25,456 nt of DNA from Flammeovirgaceae bacterium UBA7330 (GTDB taxonomy: Bacteria > Bacteroidota > Bacteroidia > Cytophagales > Cyclobacteriaceae), in contig DKPQ01000021.1 of the NCBI GenBank assembly GCA_002471275.1, positions 70,142-95,597 of the forward strand. The letters are read 5' to 3'. The translations under genes and the position numbers were made by a program. Below the pieces are notes generated by a model. The model worked only from the letters and a program-made list of their open reading frames with translations, ran no database searches and had not been told where the DNA came from. Numbering within the stretch: the first letter of the stretch is position 1; each line of letters opens with the position of its first letter. Below are positions 6,438-14,291 of the stretch, in pieces.

Positions 6438-8024
6438 TCAACTTTTCAGATGTCCCAAATACAAAAATACACTTACACCTCTTTTTTCGCCGTTCGATTT
6501 CTCATCTTCCATAAAAGAAAAACCGTTTGTGTTTTTAATACCTACTCGGCCACCACCTCCAATTGTTCTATAATTCCCTTCAATATCAATATCGTAACCA
6601 ATTTCAATATGGTCTTTTGCATTAATAAAATACACTATAAAACCTCTATTTATATATTCCCATATTTTAGCATTATTTTTCCCACTTTTCCACAAATCGG
6701 TAAGATCAACAAAATTGCTTTCATCGGCAGCTAAGTCTGGTTCCATGTTCGCAGTTGTTCCATTAATAGGGGAACTACCAAAAATTATTTTACTGGCCCT
6801 TATTGCAAATGCATTACACCAGGTAGGTTTATTATCCGTAAAATCACTAAACATAAGTTGGCCTTGATGTGGAGCAATCTCTTCTCCTTTATTGACTTCA
6901 CCATAGCCCACCTTTACCCTAGTGTGATAATTCCGGTTGTAATCATAAAATAACATGGAGCCACTACGCATACCTGGAATTTTTAAAATATTATCAAAAT
7001 GGCGGCATTCATCCTTTATTTTTCTAGCTCTGTTCTTTGCAACATCAACATAATGCCCATCTAATTTGAGTCCTTCTATAAAATTAAAGATGTCTTTTAT
7101 GTCACTATCTTTATCTAGAAAGTATTTTTCATGAAGTTTCTTGATATAGTAATTCCCTATTTGAGAAGAATTGCCACAATCCATCTCATAAAAGTCAAAA
7201 TCAAACAGACTAGTTCCATGGGTTATTGAAAGATCGTTTACATTCAATGACTTCCCATCAGAAATGCCAAATGATCTTATTTCTCCAAATTCGTTATATA
7301 TATTATTGGTGTTTGCTGATGTTGATGTGAGGCTTTTGTTATCATCCATGAGACTAACCGCTGCATATCCTCCAGTTGCTACATAGCTGAGCGGATATTC
7401 CTCACGTGCACTTTCAAAGTACAAATAATTGAAATCATAATTGGCATAGCCAGGAAGTAAGTCCACTGGAACAGGATTGGTAAGTTGATTTTTAACATCG
7501 TTTATGAGCCTTTTTTTATATGTATCATCTAGAGCCCTGCTCAGAGCGATTATGCCAGCATTGATCATATCATAATAGCTTGTTTTTTTACGCATAATCT
7601 TATCTCGTATATATTTACCTACCAATTCAGGAATTCCTTCTTGTAAAAGACTATTCATTAAGAAAGATTCTAATCGATAATTGCCACTCTCCGAATCTTT
7701 CAAAAACAATATCAATACTGCAGGATTTGAATTAGTCGCCAAAGCCCAATTCATATAATAATCTTGATTCAATATTCTTCTACCGTCTGCTGTGAATCCG
7801 TGGTTTTCCGCGGGCATTTTATCAAGAAAATCAATCGTAAAGCAAATACTTTGTCCATTGACCTTGCGGTTGGCTTGTAACGTAGTTATTCCCGACCTTA
7901 CTTGTCCTTTTTGGTCTTTAGTTAAAGCATTTACATCCAAAATACTAATACAACCTGGACTGGCATAAGTGTTTAAATATATCACGAAAGATATTATGAC
8001 TGTTTGGAGTATCTTAATTCTCAT
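6438..8024 (-). CDS. Exported protein: TPM-like N-terminus and papain-like (CHAP/NlpC-type) C-terminus
   Basis: 528 residues. Signal peptide 1-21 (ILQTVIISFVIYLNTYA-S). Residues about 27-165 resemble a TPM domain: ILDVNALTKDQKGQVRSGI, then PAVLILFLKDSESGNYRLES, and a final helix TSYYDMINAGIIALSRAL, as in the YYxGInaGl ending of TPM proteins. Residues 165-350 are unassigned. Residues about 385-528 look like a papain-fold hydrolase: TWCNAFAIRA (Cys403) resembles the WCxAF nucleophile motif of NlpC/P60- and TIGR02594-like wall amidases, and GFIVYFINAKDHIEIGYD (His472) resembles their GDxVxF...HVGxYxG strand. Family enzymes cleave peptidoglycan peptides. The ATG overlaps the end of the TANFOR-like gene by 11 bp. 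DNA is AT-rich compared with the upstream gene's 5' part. Enzyme activity is inferred, not shown. Confidence 0.6.
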   Translation of the reverse strand: MRIKILQTVIISFVIYLNTYASPGCISILDVNALTKDQKGQVRSGITTLQANRKVNGQSICFTIDFLDKMPAENHGFTADGRRILNQDYYMNWALATNSNPAVLILFLKDSESGNYRLESFLMNSLLQEGIPELVGKYIRDKIMRKKTSYYDMINAGIIALSRALDDTYKKRLINDVKNQLTNPVPVDLLPGYANYDFNYLYFESAREEYPLSYVATGGYAAVSLMDDNKSLTSTSANTNNIYNEFGEIRSFGISDGKSLNVNDLSITHGTSLFDFDFYEMDCGNSSQIGNYYIKKLHEKYFLDKDSDIKDIFNFIEGLKLDGHYVDVAKNRARKIKDECRHFDNILKIPGMRSGSMLFYDYNRNYHTRVKVGYGEVNKGEEIAPHQGQLMFSDFTDNKPTWCNAFAIRASKIIFGSSPINGTTANMEPDLAADESNFVDLTDLWKSGKNNAKIWEYINRGFIVYFINAKDHIEIGYDIDIEGNYRTIGGGGRVGIKNTNGFSFMEDEKSNGEKRGVSVFLYLGHLKS

Positions 8025-10251
8025 TTGAAATTCCTTCTTCGATTTTTAGAGATATTACATCTTTGATAATTATTTTCAATTCACCTACTTCCTTGATTTT
8101 ATCTATTTCATCCTTAATTAGTTGGCTAAACTCTTTAAATGATTCTTCTTTCAATTTATTTGTGATGAATCTTATTTTTCTTACTATTAACTGCAATTGG
8201 ACATCCTTGAGATATAGCTCATTTCTGGAATTATCCAATTCAATCATAATGGTTTCCATTTCGCGGAGTTCATCTCTAGACCGTACAATAAGTGTTGCGT
8301 ATTCACTCATTCCCTCCCCAATAAATTCATTGTTAAAACCTTTAATTCTTGGTGGAAAAAACCCTCCTTTATCAATTACTTCTATTAGTTGATCGGACTT
8401 TACAATTACTTCTTCCCGTAATGTGTCCTGAGTTGCTTCAAAGGAAGCTCTTAATTCATCACTTATCTGATATATTAAGCTGTCCATCTCTGTTAGTTTG
8501 GTGGGTTTGGTAGAGGAGCCAATATCTAAACCAATCTCACCCCCACCCGTCACTCCCCCCTCACTATCCACCACCCACGTATCCCCATTGCTATCCGTGA
8601 TGGTGAGCTCTTCGCCCTCGGGAGGAAGGTCCAGGTCAGCATCTTCGATGAGGTTGCCGGATTCGTCATAGACCTCCAGCAGACCACCGGAGAAGACGAC
8701 CTCCCCGATGTCACCCTCAATGTTGACGGTTAGTATATCGGCAACCATGTCTTCGGTGAGGTCAGGATTTGAGTCATCTCCAGGGACTTCTACCACCTCA
8801 GGTTCTTCTTCTTTCTTTTTGATGTCCAGCACGAAGCGGCTGTCTTCTGAGTAGACGGTCTTGATGTCACCAGCGACTACCTGGTAGTCTTCGTTGACCA
8901 GGATCCGGTCGAACACAACCCGGACATTGGCGAGGTTGAAGTTGGGGACGGCGGCATAACCAGCTCCGCCATAGGTGCCATCTCCATTTACAGTGACGTT
9001 CAGGAGGTTCACGGTCCAGTCACCGACCTGGATCACGTCAAGGGGTAGGAGAGGCTTCATCAGGGGGACATCACTGGCATCGAACTCAGGGATGGGTGCC
9101 CCGCAGACAAATCCACTCTCATCGACTTCGGGAGTGGTGAATGTCATCACGGGGCTTTTCTCTCCAAGGATGGTCCCGCACTGGGGGATGAGCTGGTATT
9201 CATAAGTCGTTTTTCCGGTTAGCTGGGCCACGATGCCATAGCTGCCATTCACCTCCTGGGTAAACCAGTCTTCTTTGCCATTTTTACGATAGTTGATCAC
9301 ACAGCCCGTATGATTTTGTTCCGGTTCCCAGCTGATCCGGGCTCGCTGGGGGTCAAGTGTCTTGGCTGCAATCCCCTCAAATGTCCCACAATCATCCCCA
9401 TATTGAAAGACATAGGTCTCGCTGTACCCATCATTTTTAAACAGGTCCCGACCGCTGGTGTCGTAGGCCCGTACACGAAAGGCATACCGCTTACCGGGGA
9501 TCAACGTCGGCTCGATGATGCCATAGTTGAGGGAGGTGAGGTTAGTCGTGGTGGTATAGATGCTGTTCGAGGATCGGATGGCGATATCAGGATTGGTCTG
9601 CCCGGGATACATCTCTACAAGTCGGAACTCATATTCCGTAGAGAAAGCGGCATTGGGCGAAGCCGTATGCCTGGGTGTCCAGCTAAACATGATGTTTTGC
9701 GGATCCGTAGCGATGAGCTTATCCCCGTTGAAGGGTGTGTTGAGCAGGGGAGGGTCGTTGAGCACGATCCAGGCATAGCTGATGGATTGGTTTGAGATTC
9801 GCACGCTTCTGTTGTATTCCAATACTTCCAAAGTGAATGTATAAAAACCTTCGGGCAGCTGTCCGGATTGTTTGAAGGCTGCACGGGTAATACCTGTAAA
9901 GTCCAGGTGGTCCGGGTTGAAGTAGGAGGTAAGGTCCGCACCTGTGAAGAGCTCCGGCACTCCCCCCTGGATATTCAATGGTCTGGGCATGAAGGTCGGG
10001 TTGGTCCGCAGGGTGATCCCGGCCCCTTCGATGGTGATCCTGAATTTGATTTGCAGGTTAGGTCGATCCAGCTCCAGCAGGTTGACTAGCACTTGAAGGT
10101 TGTTAGAACCAATAGCTGTATAATCCGAGAGATACAGGGAGTAGGGAGGAGCGAGGGTAGTCGTCACCTGGACAGGGTATTGCTGCGAAAACCCATAGTA
10201 GCTGCTCATAAAAAGCACACACACAATCAGACTTTTATTCAGGCGGTCCAA
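8014..10251 (-). CDS. Large exported TANFOR/FN3 protein with a compositionally distinct C-terminal tail
   Basis: 745 residues from a TTG at 10251 (in-frame stop upstream at 10306; no ATG before residue 15, which would cut the signal peptide). Signal peptide 1-24. Residues about 25-165 match the TANFOR-type N-terminal region of Bacteroidota surface proteins (LAPPYSLYLSDY, PLNIQGGVPELFTGADL, LPEGFYTFTLEV). Two FN3-like modules follow (about 166-285 and 290-375), then a cysteine-containing linker, an acidic Glu/Asp stretch (478-505) and a TITDSNGDTWVVDSEGG motif (550-566). At Gly578 the sequence changes to a Lys/Glu-rich helical tail with coiled-coil character. The tail DNA is very AT-rich: 8041-8100 has 14 G+C of 60, whereas 8581-8640 has 36 of 60. 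The last 11 bp overlap the next gene. Confidence 0.7.
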   Translation of the reverse strand: MDRLNKSLIVCVLFMSSYYGFSQQYPVQVTTTLAPPYSLYLSDYTAIGSNNLQVLVNLLELDRPNLQIKFRITIEGAGITLRTNPTFMPRPLNIQGGVPELFTGADLTSYFNPDHLDFTGITRAAFKQSGQLPEGFYTFTLEVLEYNRSVRISNQSISYAWIVLNDPPLLNTPFNGDKLIATDPQNIMFSWTPRHTASPNAAFSTEYEFRLVEMYPGQTNPDIAIRSSNSIYTTTTNLTSLNYGIIEPTLIPGKRYAFRVRAYDTSGRDLFKNDGYSETYVFQYGDDCGTFEGIAAKTLDPQRARISWEPEQNHTGCVINYRKNGKEDWFTQEVNGSYGIVAQLTGKTTYEYQLIPQCGTILGEKSPVMTFTTPEVDESGFVCGAPIPEFDASDVPLMKPLLPLDVIQVGDWTVNLLNVTVNGDGTYGGAGYAAVPNFNLANVRVVFDRILVNEDYQVVAGDIKTVYSEDSRFVLDIKKKEEEPEVVEVPGDDSNPDLTEDMVADILTVNIEGDIGEVVFSGGLLEVYDESGNLIEDADLDLPPEGEELTITDSNGDTWVVDSEGGVTGGGEIGLDIGSSTKPTKLTEMDSLIYQISDELRASFEATQDTLREEVIVKSDQLIEVIDKGGFFPPRIKGFNNEFIGEGMSEYATLIVRSRDELREMETIMIELDNSRNELYLKDVQLQLIVRKIRFITNKLKEESFKEFSQLIKDEIDKIKEVGELKIIIKDVISLKIEEGISNEN

Positions 10252-10462
10252 TAAAGCTGGTTCAGTTATACTTAATGGTGAATAAATTAAAAAGTAACCG
10301 GAAGCTATACAAGCGTTTTGTGAAATAATTTTTATTATCCCAGTCCTCGAATGACTTCGGCATCCTTTTACCTAGTCATCGAATGACTTCAGGCTAATTA
10401 TTGAAAGACTGGTAAATCAAACCGGATCCGATTAAATGCTTGAGGTCTCTCATAATTGAACG

Positions 10463-10806
10463 CAGTCATCCGATGACTGCGACGTACGATAGGAAAAAAT
10501 GCCCTTTAAATCCCCCTTCGCCCCCTTTATGAAAAGGTAGACGCCGGATTAAGTGCTAGTAGTGAAAGGGGGATTTCTACCAATTGACGATTTCACCATC
10601 AAACACCCGTCGTCAAAAATCACCGTCATTCTGAGAGGTAATTTTTTTTTCAAAACACACAAATCTGGATGACGTTGGGCTGGTCCCTATAGGGATGCCT
10701 TTAGGCAGCCTGCCTGCCGGGGCAGGGGCGAGGGAAGGCCATCGCACGCCCCCGAAACCCCTTCAGGGGACCCACCGCACAGATTTAGAAGACGTCATAA
10801 GTAGCG
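10463..10806 (+). repeat. Long direct repeat, right copy
   Basis: 344 bp matching 4500-4842 in direct orientation. It is followed without a break by the GAAGTGAAGAATCTTATTC module also seen at 796-814, so the right copy is embedded in a longer repeat mosaic, whereas the left copy continues into unrelated sequence after 4842. Confidence 0.9.
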
Positions 10807-11120
10807 AAGTGAAGAATCTTATTCAATTAAGGTTAAGGTATCTGATAGAAAGGAAAGTAAATCCTAACAATTTGAAACCAACTCGCAATAGAACTATCCC
10901 CCTTAAGGAGGGGGTGCAGGGGGAGGATCTCGCAGAATTTTATACAGTCACCATATGACTATGAAGAACATCTGAGTGTCGGAATATCGGACTGTCTGAA
11001 CATCCTCACGCATTCCCAGCAGAGTCTCCCGCCAGCTGGCGGGGACTCTGCGTAATTTGGAGGGACTCCCCGGCAGAGTCCCTACTCCATCCATCGTGTT
11101 GTAATTCATTCTCTCCTAAA

Positions 11121-11779
11121 GGAGACATCTGCTAGGAAGGTAGCAGGTGGGCCTACATCCCCAAATCACACTACCCTCTCTTCGCAAGAGAGGGGGAGTA
11201 GAAACTGGACAATACCCCCAAATCAAACAAATGGGTGAGTTGGAGACGGATCAATCATCCGACGACTGCGGTATAATCCGGCTGTCCGAATATCGGAAAG
11301 TTGGAAAGTCCGAACATCCGACCATCCTCCCCGTTCCCAGCAGAGTCTCTCGCAGAGGACTCTGCGTAATTCGAAGGTACTCTGTTAACGCAGAGTCCCT
11401 GTCTCATCCATTGTTGAACAAAATCATTCCCTGTGTAAGGAGACATCTGCTAGGAAGGTAGCAGGTCGGCCTACATCCCCAAATCAAACTACCTTCTCTT
11501 CGCAAGAGAGGGGGAGTAGATACTGGACAATACCCCCAAATCAAACAAATGGGTGAGTTGGAGACGGATCAATCATCCGACGACTGCGGTATAATCCGGC
11601 TGTCCGAACATCGGAAAGTCGGAAAGTCCGAACATCCGACCATCCTCCCCGTTCCCAGCAGAGTCTCTCGCAGAGGACTCTGCGTAATTCGAAGGTACTA
11701 CCACGTCGACGCAGAGTCCCTATATCACCTATTGTTAAACGAAATCATTCTCTGTGTAAGGAGACATCTGCTAGGAAGT
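11121..11779 (+). repeat. Tandem repeat of an approximately 320-bp composite unit (two full copies plus a short third)
   Basis: The marker GGAGACATCTGCTAGGAAG starts at 11121, 11439 and 11760, giving unit lengths of 318 and 321 bp. The first two units agree over nearly their whole length by eye; the third stops after about 20 bp and passes into the heptanucleotide array. Each full unit contains a CCTCTCTT-CGC-AAGAGAGG hairpin, a CAATCATCCGACGACTG dyad, TCGGAAAG/TCCGAACATC text and a GCAGAGTC...GACTCTGC hairpin. Confidence 0.88.
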
Positions 11780-11784
11780 ATAGG

Positions 11785-11885
11785 ACTGCGCCCACTGCCC
11801 ACTGCCTACTGCTTACTTCCCACTCCCTACTGCCTACTGCCTACTGCTTACTGCCTATTGCCCACTACTTACTGCCTACTGCTTA
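11785..11885 (+). repeat. Degenerate heptanucleotide array, consensus ACTGCCT
   Basis: About fourteen 7-base units in phase, varying as ACTGCCC, ACTGCCT, ACTGCTT, ACTCCCT, ATTGCCC. An isolated two-unit remnant (ACTGCCCACTGCCCACT) occurs at about 18880-18896 between coaD and the DUF3822 gene. Confidence 0.85.
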
Positions 11886-11912
11886 CCCGCCGAAGCTTAA
11901 GCGTAGGCGGGT
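11885..11912. repeat. Hairpin ACCCGCC / GGCGGGT between the two heptamer arrays
   Basis: ACCCGCC (11885-11891) pairs with GGCGGGT (11906-11912); the loop contains the palindrome GCTTAAGC. It separates two different 7-bp arrays. Confidence 0.7.
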
Positions 11913-11955
11913 CTCCTGACTCCTGACTCCTGACTCCTGATTTCTGATTCCTGAC
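11913..11955 (+). repeat. Heptanucleotide array, consensus TCCTGAC
   Basis: Six consecutive 7-base units (TCCTGAC x3, TCCTGAT, TTCTGAT, TCCTGAC). It ends 3 bp from the stop codon of the 55-aa membrane protein gene, so the array lies immediately 3' of the nfeD-kdsB group. Confidence 0.85.
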
Positions 11956-11957
11956 AC

Positions 11958-12125
11958 CTACTCCATCTTCTTCACCCACCTGTTCAGCATAAACGCGCCG
12001 CCCCAGACAAGCAGCGCCGCCCCGGTATAATACATCTGGTCAGTCGTGCTGCGGATAGAGATCCAGAAAAGCACACAGGCGCCGATCAGCATGACCCAGA
12101 CGAGTATTTCTAAATATTTCTTCAT
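11958..12125 (-). CDS. Small membrane protein, 55 aa, two predicted membrane segments
   Basis: Reading the minus strand from 12125 gives a 55-codon frame starting MKKYLEILVWVMLIGACVLF and ending NRWVKKME. Two hydrophobic segments (residues about 6-24 and 34-48) flanked by Lys/Arg, with a short polar hinge (SIRSTTDQ), suggest a hairpin membrane protein with both ends in the cytoplasm. Its ATG shares one base with the kdsB stop codon (TAATG), which argues for translational coupling and for a real gene. Codon use is GC-rich like kdsB. No family is recognised. It ends 3 bp before the heptamer array. Confidence 0.7.
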   Translation of the reverse strand: MKKYLEILVWVMLIGACVLFWISIRSTTDQMYYTGAALLVWGGAFMLNRWVKKME

Positions 12126-12856
12126 TACAGATGGTTTAGGATGCGTTCCAGGTCCTGTGGAGTATCCACACTGTGGCTTTCAAATTCCGTGATCCCAATC
12201 TTGATTTTATAGCCATTTTCAATCCATCGCAGCTGCTCCAGCGACTCACTGGTCTCCAAATCAGCGGGAGGGAGGTTGGTGATCTCAAAAAGGATGTCGG
12301 ATCGGTATGCATAGATGCAGATGTGCTTGTAAAAGGTGTGGTGCTGAAGCCATTCGTCCTTAGGGTAGTCCCGGACATAGGGGATAGCTGTTCTGCTGAA
12401 GTAGATGGCCTCATGGAACTTGTTCATGATCACCTTCATGATGGATGGATTGTCCAGCAGGGCAGGATCTTCAATTTTTTTCACCATGGATCCCAGCTGC
12501 ACGCTTCCGTCCAGGAGGTCGCACAGTCCGTCAATTTGCTGGGGTTTGATGAAAGGTTCATCGCCCTGGATGTTAACCACGTAGTCGTAGTCCGGGTAAC
12601 GCTCCAGCACCTCTGCGCAACGCTCAGTGCCATTGCGATGCTTTTCTGAGGTGAGCTCCACTTTGCCACCAAAACGAATGACCTCATCGGCTATCCGTTC
12701 ATCGTCGGTGGCTACGACCACCTCATCCAGTCCTTCACTCTGTTTCGATTGTTCGTACACTCTTCGGATCATCGGCTTTCCTGCCACGTCCACCAATGGT
12801 TTCCCGGGAAAACGTGTAGAAGCATACCGGGCAGGAATAATTCCTAATATCTTCAT
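12125..12856 (-). CDS. kdsB: 3-deoxy-manno-octulosonate cytidylyltransferase (CMP-KDO synthetase)
   Basis: 243 residues, the usual length for KdsB. It activates KDO with CTP to give CMP-KDO for lipopolysaccharide core synthesis in the cytoplasm. The N-terminal nucleotide-binding motif PARYASTRFPGKPL (residues 8-21) is intact, as are VATDDERI, the NIQGDEPFI metal-site segment (about 94-102), and the HTFYKHICIYAYR and SESLEQLRW segments near the C-terminus. The ATG overlaps the nfeD-like stop by 4 bp (ATGA) and its own stop overlaps the start of the small membrane protein, so all three are probably cotranscribed. Confidence 0.95.
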   Translation of the reverse strand: MKILGIIPARYASTRFPGKPLVDVAGKPMIRRVYEQSKQSEGLDEVVVATDDERIADEVIRFGGKVELTSEKHRNGTERCAEVLERYPDYDYVVNIQGDEPFIKPQQIDGLCDLLDGSVQLGSMVKKIEDPALLDNPSIMKVIMNKFHEAIYFSRTAIPYVRDYPKDEWLQHHTFYKHICIYAYRSDILFEITNLPPADLETSESLEQLRWIENGYKIKIGITEFESHSVDTPQDLERILNHL

Positions 12857-14196
12857 CCCTTGATTTCTTTCACTTTTAGTGAGGTCCCTTCATCGGAGAT
12901 CACCTCGATGGGAGATTGTTCTGCGATGTAATTGCCCCGTGTATACGCATCGTAGATCTCTCCATCGATCATTACCTTGCCACTGGGCCTCAGGTTAGTA
13001 TAAGCAGCACCTTGCTTGCCAACCAGGGTTTTTTCTTTATAAAAGCTGCTGGTATATCCTTCTTCTTTGTCCTGGACTTCCACCAACGCAATCCGGCTAA
13101 AGAATTTGCTATTGGTCAGACGTATCCCTCCGAAAAACATGAGGACGATTGCACCCAGCAAGGCCAATCCGGTAGAGCTGATGGCGTAAAAGATTTCTTT
13201 AGGATCAACAAATGAAAAGTCAAAAGCGTCGTTGTTGAGCATCACCAGAATAAGGGCACCGATGGTTGCGATCAATCCTGCAATACCCGCAATACCGAAT
13301 CCGGGCAACACAAATACTTCCACCGCAATAAGGACAATCCCAACAACAAAAACAGCGATCTCCCAGTTTTCTGCAAGACCATTTAGATAGTATGGGATGA
13401 AATACAGGATCGTAGCAATGACAGAGGCCAGGATGGGAAATCCAACGCCCGGTGTTTGGAGCTCGAAATAGATACCTCCTATGATGATCAGGATCAGGAT
13501 ACCACTGATAAAGGGGTTCAAAAACAAGGCAATCACTTTTTCTGACCAGTCCAGCGTAAATTCGACGAGCTCATAATCGGTCACCTGGCTGCGTTCCATG
13601 ATGTCGTCGATGCTCGATACTTCAGCCTCACAAAATCCCCATTTAATGGCTTCGGAAACTGAGAAGGTAATTACTTTACCCTCTGTGGCTATACTATCTA
13701 CTTCAATGTCTTCGTCCACCATCCCCTCGGCAATCTTGGGGTTCCTCCCCTGAGCCTCGGCGGTGGAGCGCATGATCGAGCGCATGTAAGACTGGTACTT
13801 ATCCGGTGCTGCCGTTCCATCCTGGGTCACCACCGTGGCAGCTCCGATACTCGAGCCCCTTGCCATATAGATGCTGTCGCAGGCAATAGAGATCAAGGCC
13901 CCGGCAGAGGCAGCGTCTTTGTTGATGTAAGCATACACAGGGATCTCAAATTCAAGGATGCGCGTACGGATCTCATCGGCATCATTGAGCGCACCACCAT
14001 AGGTGTCCAGCTCGAGGATCACATAGTCTGCCCCGATTTCTCGGGCATGATCCAGCCCCAGCTCTGTGTATCTATTGGTGCGGGGATCAATATTTGCCTG
14101 CACCTTCATATGCAATACGGTAATGCTGTCTTCCTGCTGGCAAAACACCTGCAGACCAGTAAACAACAGTACCAGGAACATTATTTTTCTGACCAT
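12853..14196 (-). CDS. NfeD-family membrane-bound serine protease (ClpP-like plus NfeD domains)
   Basis: 447 residues from ATG 14196 (a GTG at 14199 would add one). Signal peptide about 1-19. Residues 25-200 are a ClpP/SppA-like protease: LELDTYGGALNDADEIRTRI, then NKDAASAGALISIACDSIYM with Ser97 as nucleophile and MARGSSIGAA; Lys133 (PDKYQSYMRS) fits the catalytic lysine of the archaeal NfeD homologue's Ser-Lys dyad. Four to five membrane segments follow (about 205-340), and a C-terminal OB-fold NfeD domain (about 385-447; GKQGAAYTNLRPSGKVMIDG). Full-length NfeD proteins are linked to membrane protein quality control, often with a flotillin or stomatin partner; none is adjacent here, the partner genes being kdsB and the 55-aa gene. 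Confidence 0.9.
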   Translation of the reverse strand: MVRKIMFLVLLFTGLQVFCQQEDSITVLHMKVQANIDPRTNRYTELGLDHAREIGADYVILELDTYGGALNDADEIRTRILEFEIPVYAYINKDAASAGALISIACDSIYMARGSSIGAATVVTQDGTAAPDKYQSYMRSIMRSTAEAQGRNPKIAEGMVDEDIEVDSIATEGKVITFSVSEAIKWGFCEAEVSSIDDIMERSQVTDYELVEFTLDWSEKVIALFLNPFISGILILIIIGGIYFELQTPGVGFPILASVIATILYFIPYYLNGLAENWEIAVFVVGIVLIAVEVFVLPGFGIAGIAGLIATIGALILVMLNNDAFDFSFVDPKEIFYAISSTGLALLGAIVLMFFGGIRLTNSKFFSRIALVEVQDKEEGYTSSFYKEKTLVGKQGAAYTNLRPSGKVMIDGEIYDAYTRGNYIAEQSPIEVISDEGTSLKVKEIKG

Positions 14197-14291
14197 CACT
14201 ATCTCGCTAACTTAGCCATTAAACCTGGATTATGTATGAGAGTTTTGTCATGTAATAAAAAGTCTAGTACATATTTCAGGTTAAACCCGGA

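Larger units (their letters stand above)
10252..11957. repeat. Composite hairpin-repeat cluster C (no gene)
   Basis: No gene recognised. After about 70 bp of ordinary leader for the TANFOR gene, it holds CAGTC-type palindromes (10341-10357, 10373-10391 degenerate; 10463-10479 exact), the right copy of the long direct repeat (10463-10806), a CCCCCTTAAGG/GGGGGAGGA module (10890-10926), a fully palindromic GCAGAGTC...GACTCTGC hairpin (11019-11051), two more such hairpins (11340-11365, 11658-11683), CCTCTCTT-CGC-AAGAGAGG hairpins (11174-11194, 11492-11512), an approximately 320-bp tandem repeat, and two heptanucleotide arrays reaching to the 3' end of the 55-aa gene. Confidence 0.85.

Noticed and set aside
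9310..9795. 161-codon plus-strand frame
   Set aside because: Antisense shadow of the TANFOR-like gene in a GC-rich stretch.
11121..11779. Possible CRISPR array
   Set aside because: Units are about 320 bp without short unique spacers and there are no cas genes.
12173..12649. 158-codon plus-strand frame
   Set aside because: Antisense shadow of kdsB, which has intact motifs.
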